From positions 27,014,713 to 27,078,712 of the forward strand of contig NC_092574.1 of assembly GCF_037975245.1 (NCBI RefSeq): DNA of 64,000 nt. Direction: 5' to 3'. This document shows, in pieces, positions 27,230-38,512 of the stretch (the stretch's first letter is position 1; each line of letters opens with the position of its first letter). Origin of the DNA: Apostichopus japonicus. Lineage: Eukaryota; Echinodermata; Holothuroidea; Aspidochirotida; Stichopodidae. Under the pieces are notes generated by a model. That model made no database searches, was not told where the DNA came from, and saw only the letters and a list, made by a program, of their open reading frames with translations. Position numbers and translations under genes: made by a program.

Positions 27230-28690
27230 AGGGGCGTCAATTATGGGGGGACAAGGGGACACGCCCCCGGTTTCTGAATTATCTATCAATTGCCCCCCCC
27301 CCCATGTTTGGTGACTGACTCGTGTAGGCACTAGGCCCATCAGATTCATAATGACTCATGTATCTCATAAAGGGAGCTCAAACACTGTGCTATGAGATTA
27401 GTAGTTATAATGTTTATTCTCATCTGCTCAACCCGCCGATGAAAGATAAAACGTTTTTAACTGGGTTAAATAAGAATTACAGATTTCATTTATAGCGTAA
27501 AATGAATGAAGAGCCACGCCCATACACCGCTGAGGCTTTCTGCCAAGCCAGCAGATAATGAAAACGCGCAGCATTGGCTATTCTCCTTTCCAGTTTATTA
27601 CTTTTGTTCTCAATATTTTTAGTATGTTTAATTTCACATACAAGCAATATAACACTATGTGTAAATTATATTGTTCTGTTTGGTTAGCAATGCCACTCAT
27701 GATAGTTTTTAAGTGTTTTGAGATCATTATATTTTCCATAAGAGTTTTGAGACAGATAGCCTACACGTGCTAAGCCTGGGTGCTAAGCTGCTATAGTCAT
27801 GTTGTTGTTATAGCCATGTTACCCATTATACCTCAAGATCTAGTTTAGTATAGTTATGTACATACGTTCACAAAATATATTTTTTGTGATAAGGTTAACT
27901 GAAGCCAACTACAGGGCCGTAGCCGGGGGGGGGGGGGGGGTGAATTGTTCAATTGCTCAGATGGAATGAAGTGAACAATTAAACATTTATTTGCATTTAT
28001 TAGCAAAACCTTGCCTCTATAGGGCTACTTACATAGACTTAACCTAAAGTCTAAATATGTCTCAGATGCACCATTTTAAATCACATTTTTTTTCGCGGGA
28101 GAACCTTCCAACCTCCAAAGTAGGACGGCTTCAGTGCAATACCCCTCCACGATAAATTCCTTCATTCGCCTCTGGCCCTCCCATAAAAATCCAGGTTCCT
28201 AAATTTGCCATTCGGAGAAATTTTGAATTTATTATTTATTAGCACAACTGTCCTTAAGAGCTACTTAAAAAACCTAAATTCCTCAGAATGCACCATTTGA
28301 CTTCTCGATTCGTATATTTTCTGCCCACACAAGAAAATTGGCTTTATTCATTCGACGGTCACACCCCGCCTTTGTTAAGTGCTTAATTCAACAACTGGTC
28401 CTCCCATAAAGATGCAGGTCTCTACCTTAATCAGTCTGGGAATTTTCAGTCTATTTTCTTTGCTATTAGAGCTACTTATATAGACCTAAATTTATGTCTC
28501 AGAATTCCCTGTTTGACGTTTAAAACTTTAATTTATTGTCTTGGCCCAGCCCCCCCCCTACTTAAAGGTGTCGGCTATACCCCAGTGCAGCCCCCCCCCC
28601 CCCGCTGTATGAAGTCCTTTATTCGCCTCTGACCCTACCACAAAAGGTCAGCCCCATACCACAATCAGTCGGGGCAAATTTTGAATCTGG
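27230..28690. repeat. Element ends and a degenerate tandem repeat of about 200 bp
   Basis: CAGGGGCGTCAATTATGGGG at 27231 and CAGGGCCGTAGCCGGGG at 27913 are starts of hAT-like families with G-runs; no partners were found. From about 27990 to 28690 a loose unit recurs two to three times: ATTCGCCTCTGGCCCTCCCATAA, then GAATTTATT, then AGAGCTACTTA, then CAGAATGCACCATTTGAC. No coding sequence. Confidence 0.5.
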
Positions 28691-31600
28691 TTCCCACCTT
28701 TGAAATCCTCCACACGTCACTGATTTGCAGCGAAATACTGTAGACAGCGAACTGAAGAATGTGGTAATGAGATGGATATCCAACCATTTTAAAGCTATCA
28801 ATAATGGACTGGATAATCTTTTTCGATTTCAAACTTTTGCTCTGCAAGTTCAGCTTTTCGTGATGTTTGTTTTTCCTCCTCTATCATGACTGCTTCTCTT
28901 CATACTTGGAACTAAATATGGCCAAATAGCAAGGTCTTGATTACTTGGCATGCACCGCCAAGGTCACGCCCAGTAATCGTACAAGATAAGAACTGAAGTT
29001 AAAATGGTTGTCCATAGGAATTAGCGAATGTAATCGCTTAGTATGAAGGCCTCCTGAAGACTGTACCCGTGTGATACTGAAGGTGCTACGTCAAGTTATG
29101 GCGCTTGCATAAAACTATATCAGAAAAGTCACTATAAAGAGAGAGAGAGAGAGTCACCTCGGGTCAAAAATTGTCGATTTCAATTTCAAGTAGAGCCTTT
29201 TAACAACTGGTGACAGAATCATCATACACAATGAGGTCTTCTGAGACTCCATTATTCTAACAGATGACATAAAAGCATTGTAAAGTCATTTAAAAGGTCA
29301 TCACAAATTTGAGCTTGCTAAGAATTGGTAAAAGCTATTAAATGTTCTGACTCTTTATGTGAATCCTATATGGCTCATTGATGCACAATAATGGCTGACA
29401 GTTAACTTATATATTTGTTGAAATCTGAGTATTCGAGAGTATTACTCAATTTTCCAGCATATTGGAGACCGATACTGTTGTAAGACCGATGTTCTAAGTG
29501 AGGCAAACATGGCATTGTTTGTAGTTCATTTTCCGTCAAAGGGTATCTTCTTCATATATGCTTTTCTTCTCACTAACACATCTCTGTTAAAATGTTGTAT
29601 TTCCAAGTTTTAATTGTCCTTTTATTTTAGTGCAAAATAGTAATTCATTTCCTAAAATCAATCTTTCCATGCATCAGAATGTAACCGTTTGTGTGCACCT
29701 AAAAGTGTGTAGTTTAAACTATGGAATTTTGTTTAAATACAGCTTCAATACTGCTTTAAAGGCATGCAATCTTTAACAATCTTAGCAAATTTCTTAATAC
29801 ACTGACGTTTAATCTGCAACATGTCGTCAATGGTTGAAGTTACTTTGCAAAATCCTTACCAAATTTCACAGATAATATCTTTATACTAGCTTTTACTTCC
29901 TTCTGGTGACATCTCGCAATGGCCTTCTCAAGACGTATGGTTCTTAAAATAATGTAGTTTGGAATAAGGTTTTAATAACTATAAAGGTTCGGTATAACCA
30001 AAACTATTTTCATGATAGGATATATCATATATTATAATAGTGTGCCGTTAGTTCCTCTCCGTGAACTCTTAACCCTAAGGTTAAATTGTCCCAACACGAT
30101 AGTAAAGCTGTGGATTGTTGTCAATCCTTTGGACATATGGTGTTGCTAGTTCAGCGAAACTGCGTCCATAATAAGATTTTGATTAATAGCACAGCAGGTG
30201 TCGATATTCGTCCTTGAACGTTCTCTTAACGAGAACAGAAATTTGTCAAATATATAAAGTACACGGTGAGAATATGTATTGAGATGTGTGTAATGAGACA
30301 TTGATGCCCTTTAGTTACCCGGATATAGGTCTGTATGTTAATATTAATGAGCAATTGTAACCCACATATCTTGTTTGATCATTTTTGTTTGCGGTCATTT
30401 AACCTCTATCGGAATTTTATTTCGCCTCCTCCATTTATAACTAGAACAAATAAATGAAGAGGCTAAATAAACGAAATCAAAGTAATACAGTAACGGTCCA
30501 CCTACATATTCTGTGATTTTCCTTTTGTTTTTGTAATTACGTTTTGACTTAATTTAATGTCAGGACTGAGGGTTATATTTCGCGAAAGTGTCTACGTATT
30601 TGGTATGTAGAATTTAAAAGTCTAATGTGAAATATGGTCAATGATATCGTGACGCTGATTCAAAACACTGGCTTGGCAAAGTCTCTTTAGCTTCCCGCTT
30701 AGTAGTCAATGACACAGGGTGCAACAATTAGGAGAAGGAAGGAACAAAAAAATATAGTTACAAATAATTGGTAAAATCTTACTAAAAGGTAATCTTTTTC
30801 ACCAGTTGTCGATAAATTCTGAATTTGGGCCTCACGTGATTGGGCAGGCAGTCGGAGTAGGAAGTTTGGAAGAAACCCCCTCTCATCCCTTCCCCTCAGA
30901 TAAATCACATACATGATCCCTCTCATCCCTTCCCCTCAGATAAATCACATACATGATCCACGGTTAATAACTTGAGACTTTTTAAAATCCCCGACAGTAT
31001 AACATCGACATTGAGCGTGCGCAGAACAACAGAACGTTAACGCGGTTCTGAGCATTACAGAAAGTTACGAGAGCAACAACGTACTAGATTTTTTTCTAGG
31101 GATATTCTCTCCAAGGATATTCTTTCTTTCCCTGATAACATTGACTCAACTTCCGGTATAAAAACCAACATATTCTATCAATTTAATGTAGAGAGACCAT
31201 TTCTTCTCTACTTCTAGTTGCAAAGAACCGTTTGAAGTCATTATCATTGATACGGCATTGAAGAGCTATGACGTGACCAATTTACATGGTATACACGTTA
31301 TAGATTTATATACTTTAGGCCCATAAACTAGAATTATTTGGTAGTATATATTGTGTGCCTACCTTGGGTGGGGTATGAACAACTCTGGATTTTATTCTTT
31401 ACAACCCCCCCCCCCGCCCCCAGTATACGTGATTGTGTCTATGTTACCAGACAAACACGGATAACACAGCTAACAGTGTAAGTGATGGGGAGGGGGGGGT
31501 GGGATGGGTGGAACTCCACGATTTGAATTAGTCTGGCTATGAATACTGAAGTGCGGGAAGTTGCACGTGAAAGTGGGGGACGATAAACCAATATCGGGAC

Positions 31601-31740
31601 CTGAGCCATAAAGGGTGCACAGAACCCTTACAAACGCCTATAGTCATAGCAACGTTATAACATGCTGAGGTGAAACCTATAATAGTGATATTCCTACGTA
31701 TACATATGTCGCAGGCTCATCTGGACTGCATTATATATCA
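28691..31740. other. Gene-free stretch
   Basis: I see no gene. A GAGAGA tract is at 29140. A 40-bp direct duplication (CCCTCTCATCCCTTCCCCTC...) lies at about 30878-30957. Poly-C and poly-G tracts occur near 31406 and 31490. Confidence 0.6.
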
Positions 31741-31759
31741 TTGCATGATTCTGTCAGTG

Positions 31760-32000
31760 GTATATACCCAGTTCATGCCTCTGGTAGTGGTATTTACATA
31801 TACCCAGTTCATGCCTCTGGTAGTGGTATTTACATATACCCAGTTCATGCCTCTGGTAGTGGTATTTTCATATACCCAGTTCATGCCTCTGGTAGTGGTA
31901 TTTTCATATACCCAGTTCATGCCTCTGGTAGTGGTATTTTCATATACCCAGTTCATGCCTCCATGGTAGTGGTATTGATATATACCCAGTTCATGCGTCC
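31760..32000 (+). repeat. 36-bp minisatellite, about 7 copies
   Basis: Units of CCCAGTTCATGCCTCTGGTAGTGGTATTT with starts at 31767, 31803, 31839, 31875, 31911, 31947 and 31985. The last junction has CTCCATGG in place of CTCTGG. Open frames on both strands are repeat artefacts. Confidence 0.95.
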
Positions 32001-32262
32001 CATATACTTCTTCTTGCGACCGTCTGTGGAGTAGTCATGAATTAGTGAGGCTAGCGTTGAATATGTAGAATGTTTTTGAGGCTTGAAAAACCCGATCAGC
32101 GAGTCAGTGAAATCCCTTTCCGTGGCAAGCCTTTTCAGTTTAGAGTAACAGATAAACCCCAAGACATTACATATCACCCTCAATCGTTTACTCGTTTTGC
32201 AATACGAAAATAGAACGTTAGAGTGTCTTGCCTGGAATTGTCAATAGGCCCCGACCTCGACG

Positions 32263-32390
32263 TTGGGCCCATTTGTCGTTGGGCCCATTTGTCGTTGGGC
32301 CCATTTGTCGTTGGGCTCATTTGACGTTGGGCCCATTTGTCGTTGGGCCCATTTGTCGTTGGGCCCATTTGTCGTTGGGCCCAGACAGTG
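32263..32390 (+). repeat. 16-bp minisatellite GTTGGGCCCATTTGTC, 8 copies
   Basis: Exact 16-bp spacing from 32263 to about 32384, with one variant unit (GTTGGGCTCATTTGAC). It resembles in style the GTTGGGCGAAATG arrays that form the inverted ends of the element at 1044-4240. No inverted partner lies in this window. Confidence 0.93.
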
Positions 32391-32502
32391 TCCTCTTCCG
32401 CACGTTGTGAAATCCGTCTCTGTGTGTCATTTTCGCCGCGGCAGGGTACCAAGTCGATACACTTTTGACAGCAGCTTCATCGTTGTCAAGAAAACTCAGT
32501 TC

Positions 32503-32772
32503 TAATGTATGTATGTGTGTATGTATGTTTGTATTTATGTACGGTATGTATTTTAGATCCTCCTGCAAGCAGGAACTCGCGAAGAAGCCTCTATGGCTTA
32601 TCAAAGCCGCAAGCTGACCGAAGTCAGTCTCTTGCATTCATATTTAACGTCCATTATTATGAATTGTCAACAACTCTGTAACTGGACGACATACATTAAT
32701 CTTGGAGTGAATCGAACCGGGGACCTTAAGATTGGAAGGCACCGGCGTTAACCACTGAGCTAACACTCCACG
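32503..32772 (-). mobile_element. tRNA-derived SINE
   Basis: Read on the minus strand from 32772, the head is tRNA-like. It has an A-box TTAGCTCAGTGGTTAACGCC and a B-box GGTTCGATTC at the usual spacing. The acceptor-like start GGAGTGT does not close into a full T-arm and acceptor stem, so it is not a working tRNA gene. A body of about 160 bp follows, and the tail near 32503-32545 is a TACA/TACATACA microsatellite, as expected for a SINE 3' end. Confidence 0.75.
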
Positions 32773-33050
32773 ATATATGAGTGCACATAAGTGCACACCA
32801 TTAATGAGTGCACACCATATATTAGTGCACACCATACATGAGTGCACACCATATATGAGTACACACCATATATGAGTGCACACCATATATGAGTGCACAC
32901 CATATATGAGTGCACACCATAAATGAGTGTACACCATATATGAGTGACACCATATATGAGTGCACACCATACATGAGTGCACACCATATATGAGTGCACA
33001 CCATAAATGAGTGTACACCATATATGAGTGCACACTATATATTAGTGCAA
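32773..33050 (-). repeat. 17-bp minisatellite, about 16 copies
   Basis: Units of GAGTGCACACCATATAT with point variants (ACATGAGT, AAATGAGTGT) directly beside the SINE head. All three reading frames stay open, giving false frames rich in Cys, Trp and His. Confidence 0.95.
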
Positions 33051-33840
33051 CGATCAAAAGGTGCATTCTGTCCTGTTACGTCGAGTTAAACCATACCGAT
33101 CTTTTTCATCTAGCCCACATTCCGTGCATCGAAATTATGGCACCATAGCTCAGTACTCAAATCATGGGAGTGAATGAAACCCACACTCAATTCACATGGC
33201 ACATGTACTAAGGTATGGTTTTAGCGCAGTTAAGGAGTCGCGTACGGTTTCCTTGCACCGGAAACATTTCAAATCCCACAGCTTCGCCGATATCACAAAT
33301 GGAATTATCAGACAACAAGCTTCTTGAAAGAATGGTTTCAGAAGGGCATTAGTAAACTAAAAAGCAGAATATTCTATTATTACGAAAGAGGACGTTTCTT
33401 ATTGATTGCACATATAATAACGAGATTTGCAGTGACCTGAAATGATCTAGTTCTAATTTTCAACTGACGCGGGAAAAAACCTCTGAGTACTGACTGACCA
33501 GTGAGGGCTAGTGGCACGAAAGGTTGTTATTATTCTGTAACGTCGAACTGATTACTCTAACCGCCGGAACAATCACGGTTATTTGGTCGGTGCCAGATAT
33601 CACTATCAAGAAATGCTCATGTTATTCCACAAAATCATCCCTGTGTGTCGTCTATATGGTGATTATATATGTGACCACCACCTGATGGGCACCACCGCAT
33701 GCGTATATAGTAGGCCTACTACACATGTGACGTGTACGACATGTTTTATCACACTGTAGAGTTGTCGTAGGAGTAAACGACTTCATGGATATTATGGCGC
33801 CTTGCGAGGATTTTCACCAATATTGAATTGATATTCCATT
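33051..33840. other. Gene-free stretch upstream of a sulfotransferase-type first exon
   Basis: No coding sequence is supported. It may hold the promoter for the exon at 33841-34092. I see no clear core element. Confidence 0.4.
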
Positions 33841-34092
33841 GTGCGGCAAGCATTGCTCGGAGAGAAACATCATTGCAGTTCATACAACAGATTATGGTTA
33901 CTGTATAACAATATGGTACGGTTTTGTCGACCCAGCCGTATCATGTTAGGTTCTGTAACACTATGTTGTGTGTTTATTTTCACACTGTTTCTACGAGATG
34001 TCTTCCAGTTCTTCGCCTCCGACTTTGATAGAGGTAACCACAGTGACGGCAACGAACGTACCCTAGAACAATTTGATGTCCTGAAGAGTGAG
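33841..34092 (+). CDS. Alternative N-terminal exon encoding a type II membrane anchor
   Basis: This 84-codon open exon ends at GAG followed by the strong donor GTAAGTTC (34093), in phase 0. A start at codon 25 (33913, MVRFCRPSRIML) puts a short basic cytoplasmic tail before one membrane helix (LGSVTLCCVFIFTLFL) and an acidic lumenal stem ending TLEQFDVLKSE. That is the layout of Golgi type II sulfotransferases. The donor phase fits the catalytic exon at 46866, and the product would be 355 residues from 33841 or 331 from 33913. It could be an alternative first exon of that gene or the first exon of a neighbouring paralogue whose catalytic exon is lost. No other catalytic exon is seen between. 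Confidence 0.55.
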
Positions 34093-36358
34093 GTAAGTTC
34101 AGAGTTTACATCTGTACTCTGTTACTACTAAAAAACAGGTGTGACGAAATCACGTACACGTGGACAGGGGCATAAACAACTTTGGTGTTGACATACATTC
34201 GTTACCATGGTGACGGTTAAATTATAGGCTATAGTTTTTTTATATCACCCTGATAGCGACACATTGAACATTAAACAAAGGAGTTATTGCTCCAATTCTC
34301 TGATCCAACACATACCGTAGCTAGCTATACCGGTTCAAAGATGTGGAAGAGAGACTACAACAATGACTACCGGCAAAGGCAGAGTTGCTGTGCGGGGGGG
34401 GGGGGGGGGATCAGCAACGCAATCCATGGAAATGCATTTCAATACCCTGGTGAGGATCCAGTGGCGAATCCCCCAGAAGTTGTACGAGTTAAGATATTTC
34501 TTCTTCTCTCGAGCGATTTAAAGTACAATTGGTCAAGGCTATGGAAGATATTCCAAGCCCGCCGGAAGTTGAAAAACATTCAGTTCCCTTGTAGCTAATT
34601 TTAACTTTCGATCCAAGCAATATCTCCTTCAGAGCCTCAGAGGCTAAGTGAAACGCAACCAAGTACGAACACATTAAAAGACAGATGGACAGAGAGACAC
34701 AGACAGTTTAAATTGGACAAATGAGAATAGAGCAGTATAAGAAAGTAAGTAAGTAAAACTTTATTTCATCCCAAAAGGGAAAATACAATAGTATATATCA
34801 ACTTTGCTAACAGTCTTTCTCTCTTTGTGAATAAAATGGATTAGAATGTACGGAAAAACGAAACGACACTTGAAGATACTAAAATTACACAAATACCTAC
34901 ATGAGTCCATTATAGACTTGTGAACAGAAATATTGTCACAACATTATGAATATTTTGCAAATACATATTCGAGAAAACTTTCAAAACCAGATCAAAGTAT
35001 TGTTGACAGGTTGCTGCCACTTAACCTTATCAACAAATCCATTCATCTATACGAGTCCCTTTAATAAACCATGACAAGGCCTACAGTTGACCTTCTGACC
35101 CTTCGTATCAGGTGTTGACTTCATTTTCTCGTAGTACATTTATATAACTGTACATGGAAGTTTTTGCACTGTTCTGGATTTTACAACTCGCTACAATTTC
35201 GATTAGACTCATTTGCCGTTGTCGTTTATTTCCATTTCATTTAACAGAGTCTGTTCAAAGTATCTCTTTCGAGATCCGGCTTTAGGAATCACAAATGTTT
35301 TTGAGTTAGTTAGCATCATGTTTGATCTTTAGAGAAAGGCAAAAATTTGACACCAAATCAGAACTAGCATTGTTCGATACAGGTGACAAGTGCCTACAGT
35401 GGAATTACGACCTTCCAATTACGATCTAACCAGGGAGCTGCTACTCTAACTAGAGTAGCAGCTCCCTGATCTAACAAACCCCTCTACGCAAACGATACCT
35501 GGAGTTAAGAAAGGGTCAAGTAAATATGATGCATCGTTAACCATCGTTAACTTAATGTTAAGTCACTAAGATGTTTAACTTTAGCATGTTGAAGTGTTAA
35601 CCAACATCATATGTTATATAAGTTTCAACAAATGATGAAACAATATAAACATAAATTAAACCAGTTTTCTTAAACAATCGGATGAACGATAATGGTGGCA
35701 GAAATAGGTCATTAATTTCCACTCGTTTGGGCACAAATAACAACCTTTTGCGGTCTGATATTAATGTTAATCCGAAGAGAGGAAATGTGCTCTTCCGCCG
35801 ATTTGATTGGTATACAACAAGGGTATGCACGTTAATACACTGCACTTTTATGTACATGCCATATAGATTATACAGCCTGATGATCAGGTCGCCTTATGAG
35901 CAGGGTTTTAAGTCCCCTTTTGCCTTGAACAGAAGTTATTACTTGCTAGTTCAAATTAAATATTTACTGTTACGATAAAGCCCAGTGTTCTTGTCGACCT
36001 ATAACTTCCATACTTTGAATCGGTCATTGACTCTTTCAGGCAAACATGAGAATCCCATTTCATTACATCTCTCGCTTTCTTCGGGGGATTATCTCCGGGG
36101 ATTGGAATTCATCTGTGTGCAACCTTGTTTGTGTATATCAGGATGTATTGTGTCATGTACATTTCAAAGGCCGGGTGTCAGCCGATGTCAGGCTGTAATC
36201 CTGTTCACAGGTCTGTTACGGCGGTACAGCGTCACAATTACCACTTGTCTTTGTTGTTAACTGGATCAGATATTTGATCCGTACTATGGCCCCAGGGATA
36301 CAAGCATTGGTCATGTCACGACAGCGGAAAGTTTGTCGATTTCGAAATTCCGCAATGA
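34093..36358. other. Intronic or intergenic stretch
   Basis: No exon can be supported. A poly-G tract is at about 34396. A possible retroelement tail (GTAAGTAAGTAAAACTTTATTTC) lies at 34745-34765. A 38-bp micro-palindrome at 35431-35468 is listed separately. Confidence 0.5.
35424..35475. repeat. 38-bp perfect palindrome with 7-bp direct repeats
   Basis: The arms CAGGGAGCTGCTACTCTA and its exact reverse complement are separated by AC (35431-35468). The 7-mer ATCTAAC flanks it on both sides (35424-35430 and 35469-35475). Confidence 0.9.
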
Positions 36359-36365
36359 ATAATAC

Positions 36366-36826
36366 TATGGAACGCCGAAAGGGCGTTGCACTATGTTGTT
36401 TACTTCTATGTTGTCTGTTATCATGTTGTTGTCTCTGTTGATGTTGTTGTCTCCTTTTATGTTGTTGTCTTCTTTGATGCTGACGGGGCTAGTCGGTCTC
36501 TCGGATAGTTTGGCTAGTTCTGAAGCACTAAATTCTTTGAATTTGTATACGTATTTTTACGTCATAAAAGTGAACAGCGCCGCCAGCTTCAAAGGAAACA
36601 ACAACATCAAAGGAGAAAACATTATCAAAGTAGACAACAACGTTGAAGGAGACAACAACATTGAAGGAGACAACAACATCAAAAGAGACAACAACATTGA
36701 AGGAGATACCAACATTGAAGGAGATACCAACATCAAAAGAGACAACAACATCAAAAGAGACAACATCATGATGACAGACAGCATAGCAGTAAACAACATA
36801 ATACAATGCCCTTTCGGCGTTCCATA
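36366..36826. mobile_element. MITE with TATGGAACGCC ends and an internal 18-bp array
   Basis: The inverted ends of about 88 bp begin TATGGAACGCCGAAAGGGC, and the right end reverses to the same. TAATAC flanks both sides (36360-36365 and 36827-36832). The ends and the interior are made of an 18-bp unit such as GGAGACAACAACATCAAA in about 10 copies. The ORF across it is a repeat product. It could instead be a TA-target element, since the ends can be read as TA-TGGAACG. Confidence 0.75.
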
Positions 36827-38150
36827 TAATACAACCATGGAGTTGATTCAGGCTATCGTTTTTATGCCCGCTCCCGAAGTAATTCTGACCTCTTCATTGT
36901 CTTAAGATGCGGTTTTCAATATTCCCTTGACCTCGGTCCGGTCACTGTGGTTTAAATAGTAACTACTTTAATTAAAAAGGACCGAGCGAGTACCCGTACA
37001 AGTACTTTATTTACAACGAAATTTAATGAGAGTATATTACAGCTGTGTAATCCTACAATATTTAAACGCCTCTTTCAGCCAACAAGGAGCTGCCATTTGC
37101 AGCCGTACATTGCTTCGATTTCCGGGTTTATAGGGTCCTTCAGTGCTCTGAAAGGAAAATCGCATGCAAAACATAACCACAGTGACATTATGCAAGCCTT
37201 ATATACCATTGTTTCAGTGTTTCTTGTTAACTATGATAACGAACAGGTCAACGACACGTTAACACTTTTGTTATTTTCTTTGTTGGAAAATCATTGTCAT
37301 CACGTCTATGCATGAATGCACATTCGCTATTTCAAGTAGGCCTACAGGATTCAAACCTAATTCACTGCATGAAGTAGTGAGTCACATGGAAGAAGAAGGG
37401 TCATATACAACCATATAGTTCTTCATTTATACAGACCACAAACTTGATAAATCGTAGTCTCTTTTATATTAATGAATTCAAACACACATTAGTAACTGTG
37501 GTAATTTTCTCCTAAGTAACTCAGTGAACTCAAAATACAGCAATAAGGAAGTTGTCTTATTTCAATCATTTGGGTTCTTACTTTGATAACGAGCGGAAGT
37601 GAAGTTGTAATGCTAAAAAATGCCAATCTAACCACTTAAATGGAAAGTGTTACACTTTCTCACCTTGTGGTGCAGGGACACTTGCTAATTACACCTCATA
37701 CCAGTCTCAAAGCCTTTTCGTTCTATTACAAAGAATTGTACTATATATGCAGAAAGAGTTGCTTCACCCGAAGGGGATGACGGGATAGTCACGATACTTT
37801 GCCATCTTGCACTCAATGACCTCTCTATACGTGATGGTCAAAATCAGAATAGATATATTCACACGGAGAACTGTTATATCAATAAAGAAGCCTTTTATTG
37901 ATTTCATAAAGAAAGTCAACAATAGTTTAACAGCCATATGGTACTTTATCCCGCGGCGAACAGCGAATCATTTGTGTACATAAGGATAATTTGTAAATGG
38001 AATAAATATGATATGATTGACAAGAAGGGGTGCGACCCTGGTCATACATGTAATTGCCTTTGGCAGTCTTGATAGCCGCTCTACGTGACATACACAAAGT
38101 GCAGATGGTATGATTATTAGTTGAGACATAGAATAGACTTGGCATCATTA

Positions 38151-38220
38151 GTATGAGAGTCCCTGGTATGAGCATGTTTGGCATCATTAGCATGAGCAGG
38201 GAGTTGCTCCCTGGTATGAG
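38151..38220. repeat. Duplicated locus with a 17-bp palindrome and GTATGAG repeats
   Basis: A palindrome CAGGGAGTTGCTCCCTG (38197-38213) is flanked by GCATGAG on the left and GTATGAG on the right. About 50 bp upstream, in a tandem copy of the surrounding sequence (TTGGCATCATTAG), only AGTCCCTG remains between two GTATGAG copies. This looks like a partly deleted copy of the same insertion. Confidence 0.75.
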
Positions 38221-38479
38221 CATGTTTAAATATCTTCCACAAGCTCCCGAAGGATTTAACATCTTGGGAATCAAGAGATTGTCATAAGAGTCGGGCCTTT
38301 AGTTCTGACAGGAAATGTTGATAAAAGTTTCTTAGTTCTGTTTTGCGACAGGGTCCGCACGGGTTTTTATATAGTACAATGTCTGCATGGCAGCAGTTTG
38401 AATCAATTAGATTATAAGAACGTCTTTCATCGAAGAGACTTGGCCAATATGCATCGAGTCCCGGTGAGGAAGTGACTCA

Positions 38480-38512
38480 GCTATACCAGGGGGTTCTACT
38501 CCCTGGATATAT
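38480..38512. repeat. 19-bp CAGGGGG...CTCCCTG palindrome, eroded flanks
   Basis: The palindrome (38487-38505) is flanked by GCTATAC and GATATAT, 5 of 7 matching. A likely older member of the micro-palindrome family. Confidence 0.45.

Noticed and set aside
32699-32772. A functional tRNA gene on the minus strand
   Set aside because: A and B boxes are good, but the T-arm and acceptor stem do not close, and a SINE body follows.
32644-33066. Cys/Trp/His-rich open frame of 140 codons
   Set aside because: It is the 17-bp minisatellite read in three open frames; no gene.
36393-36905. 170-codon frame with Asn-Ile-Lys repeats
   Set aside because: It lies within the foldback MITE at 36366-36826; the protein is the 18-bp repeat translated.
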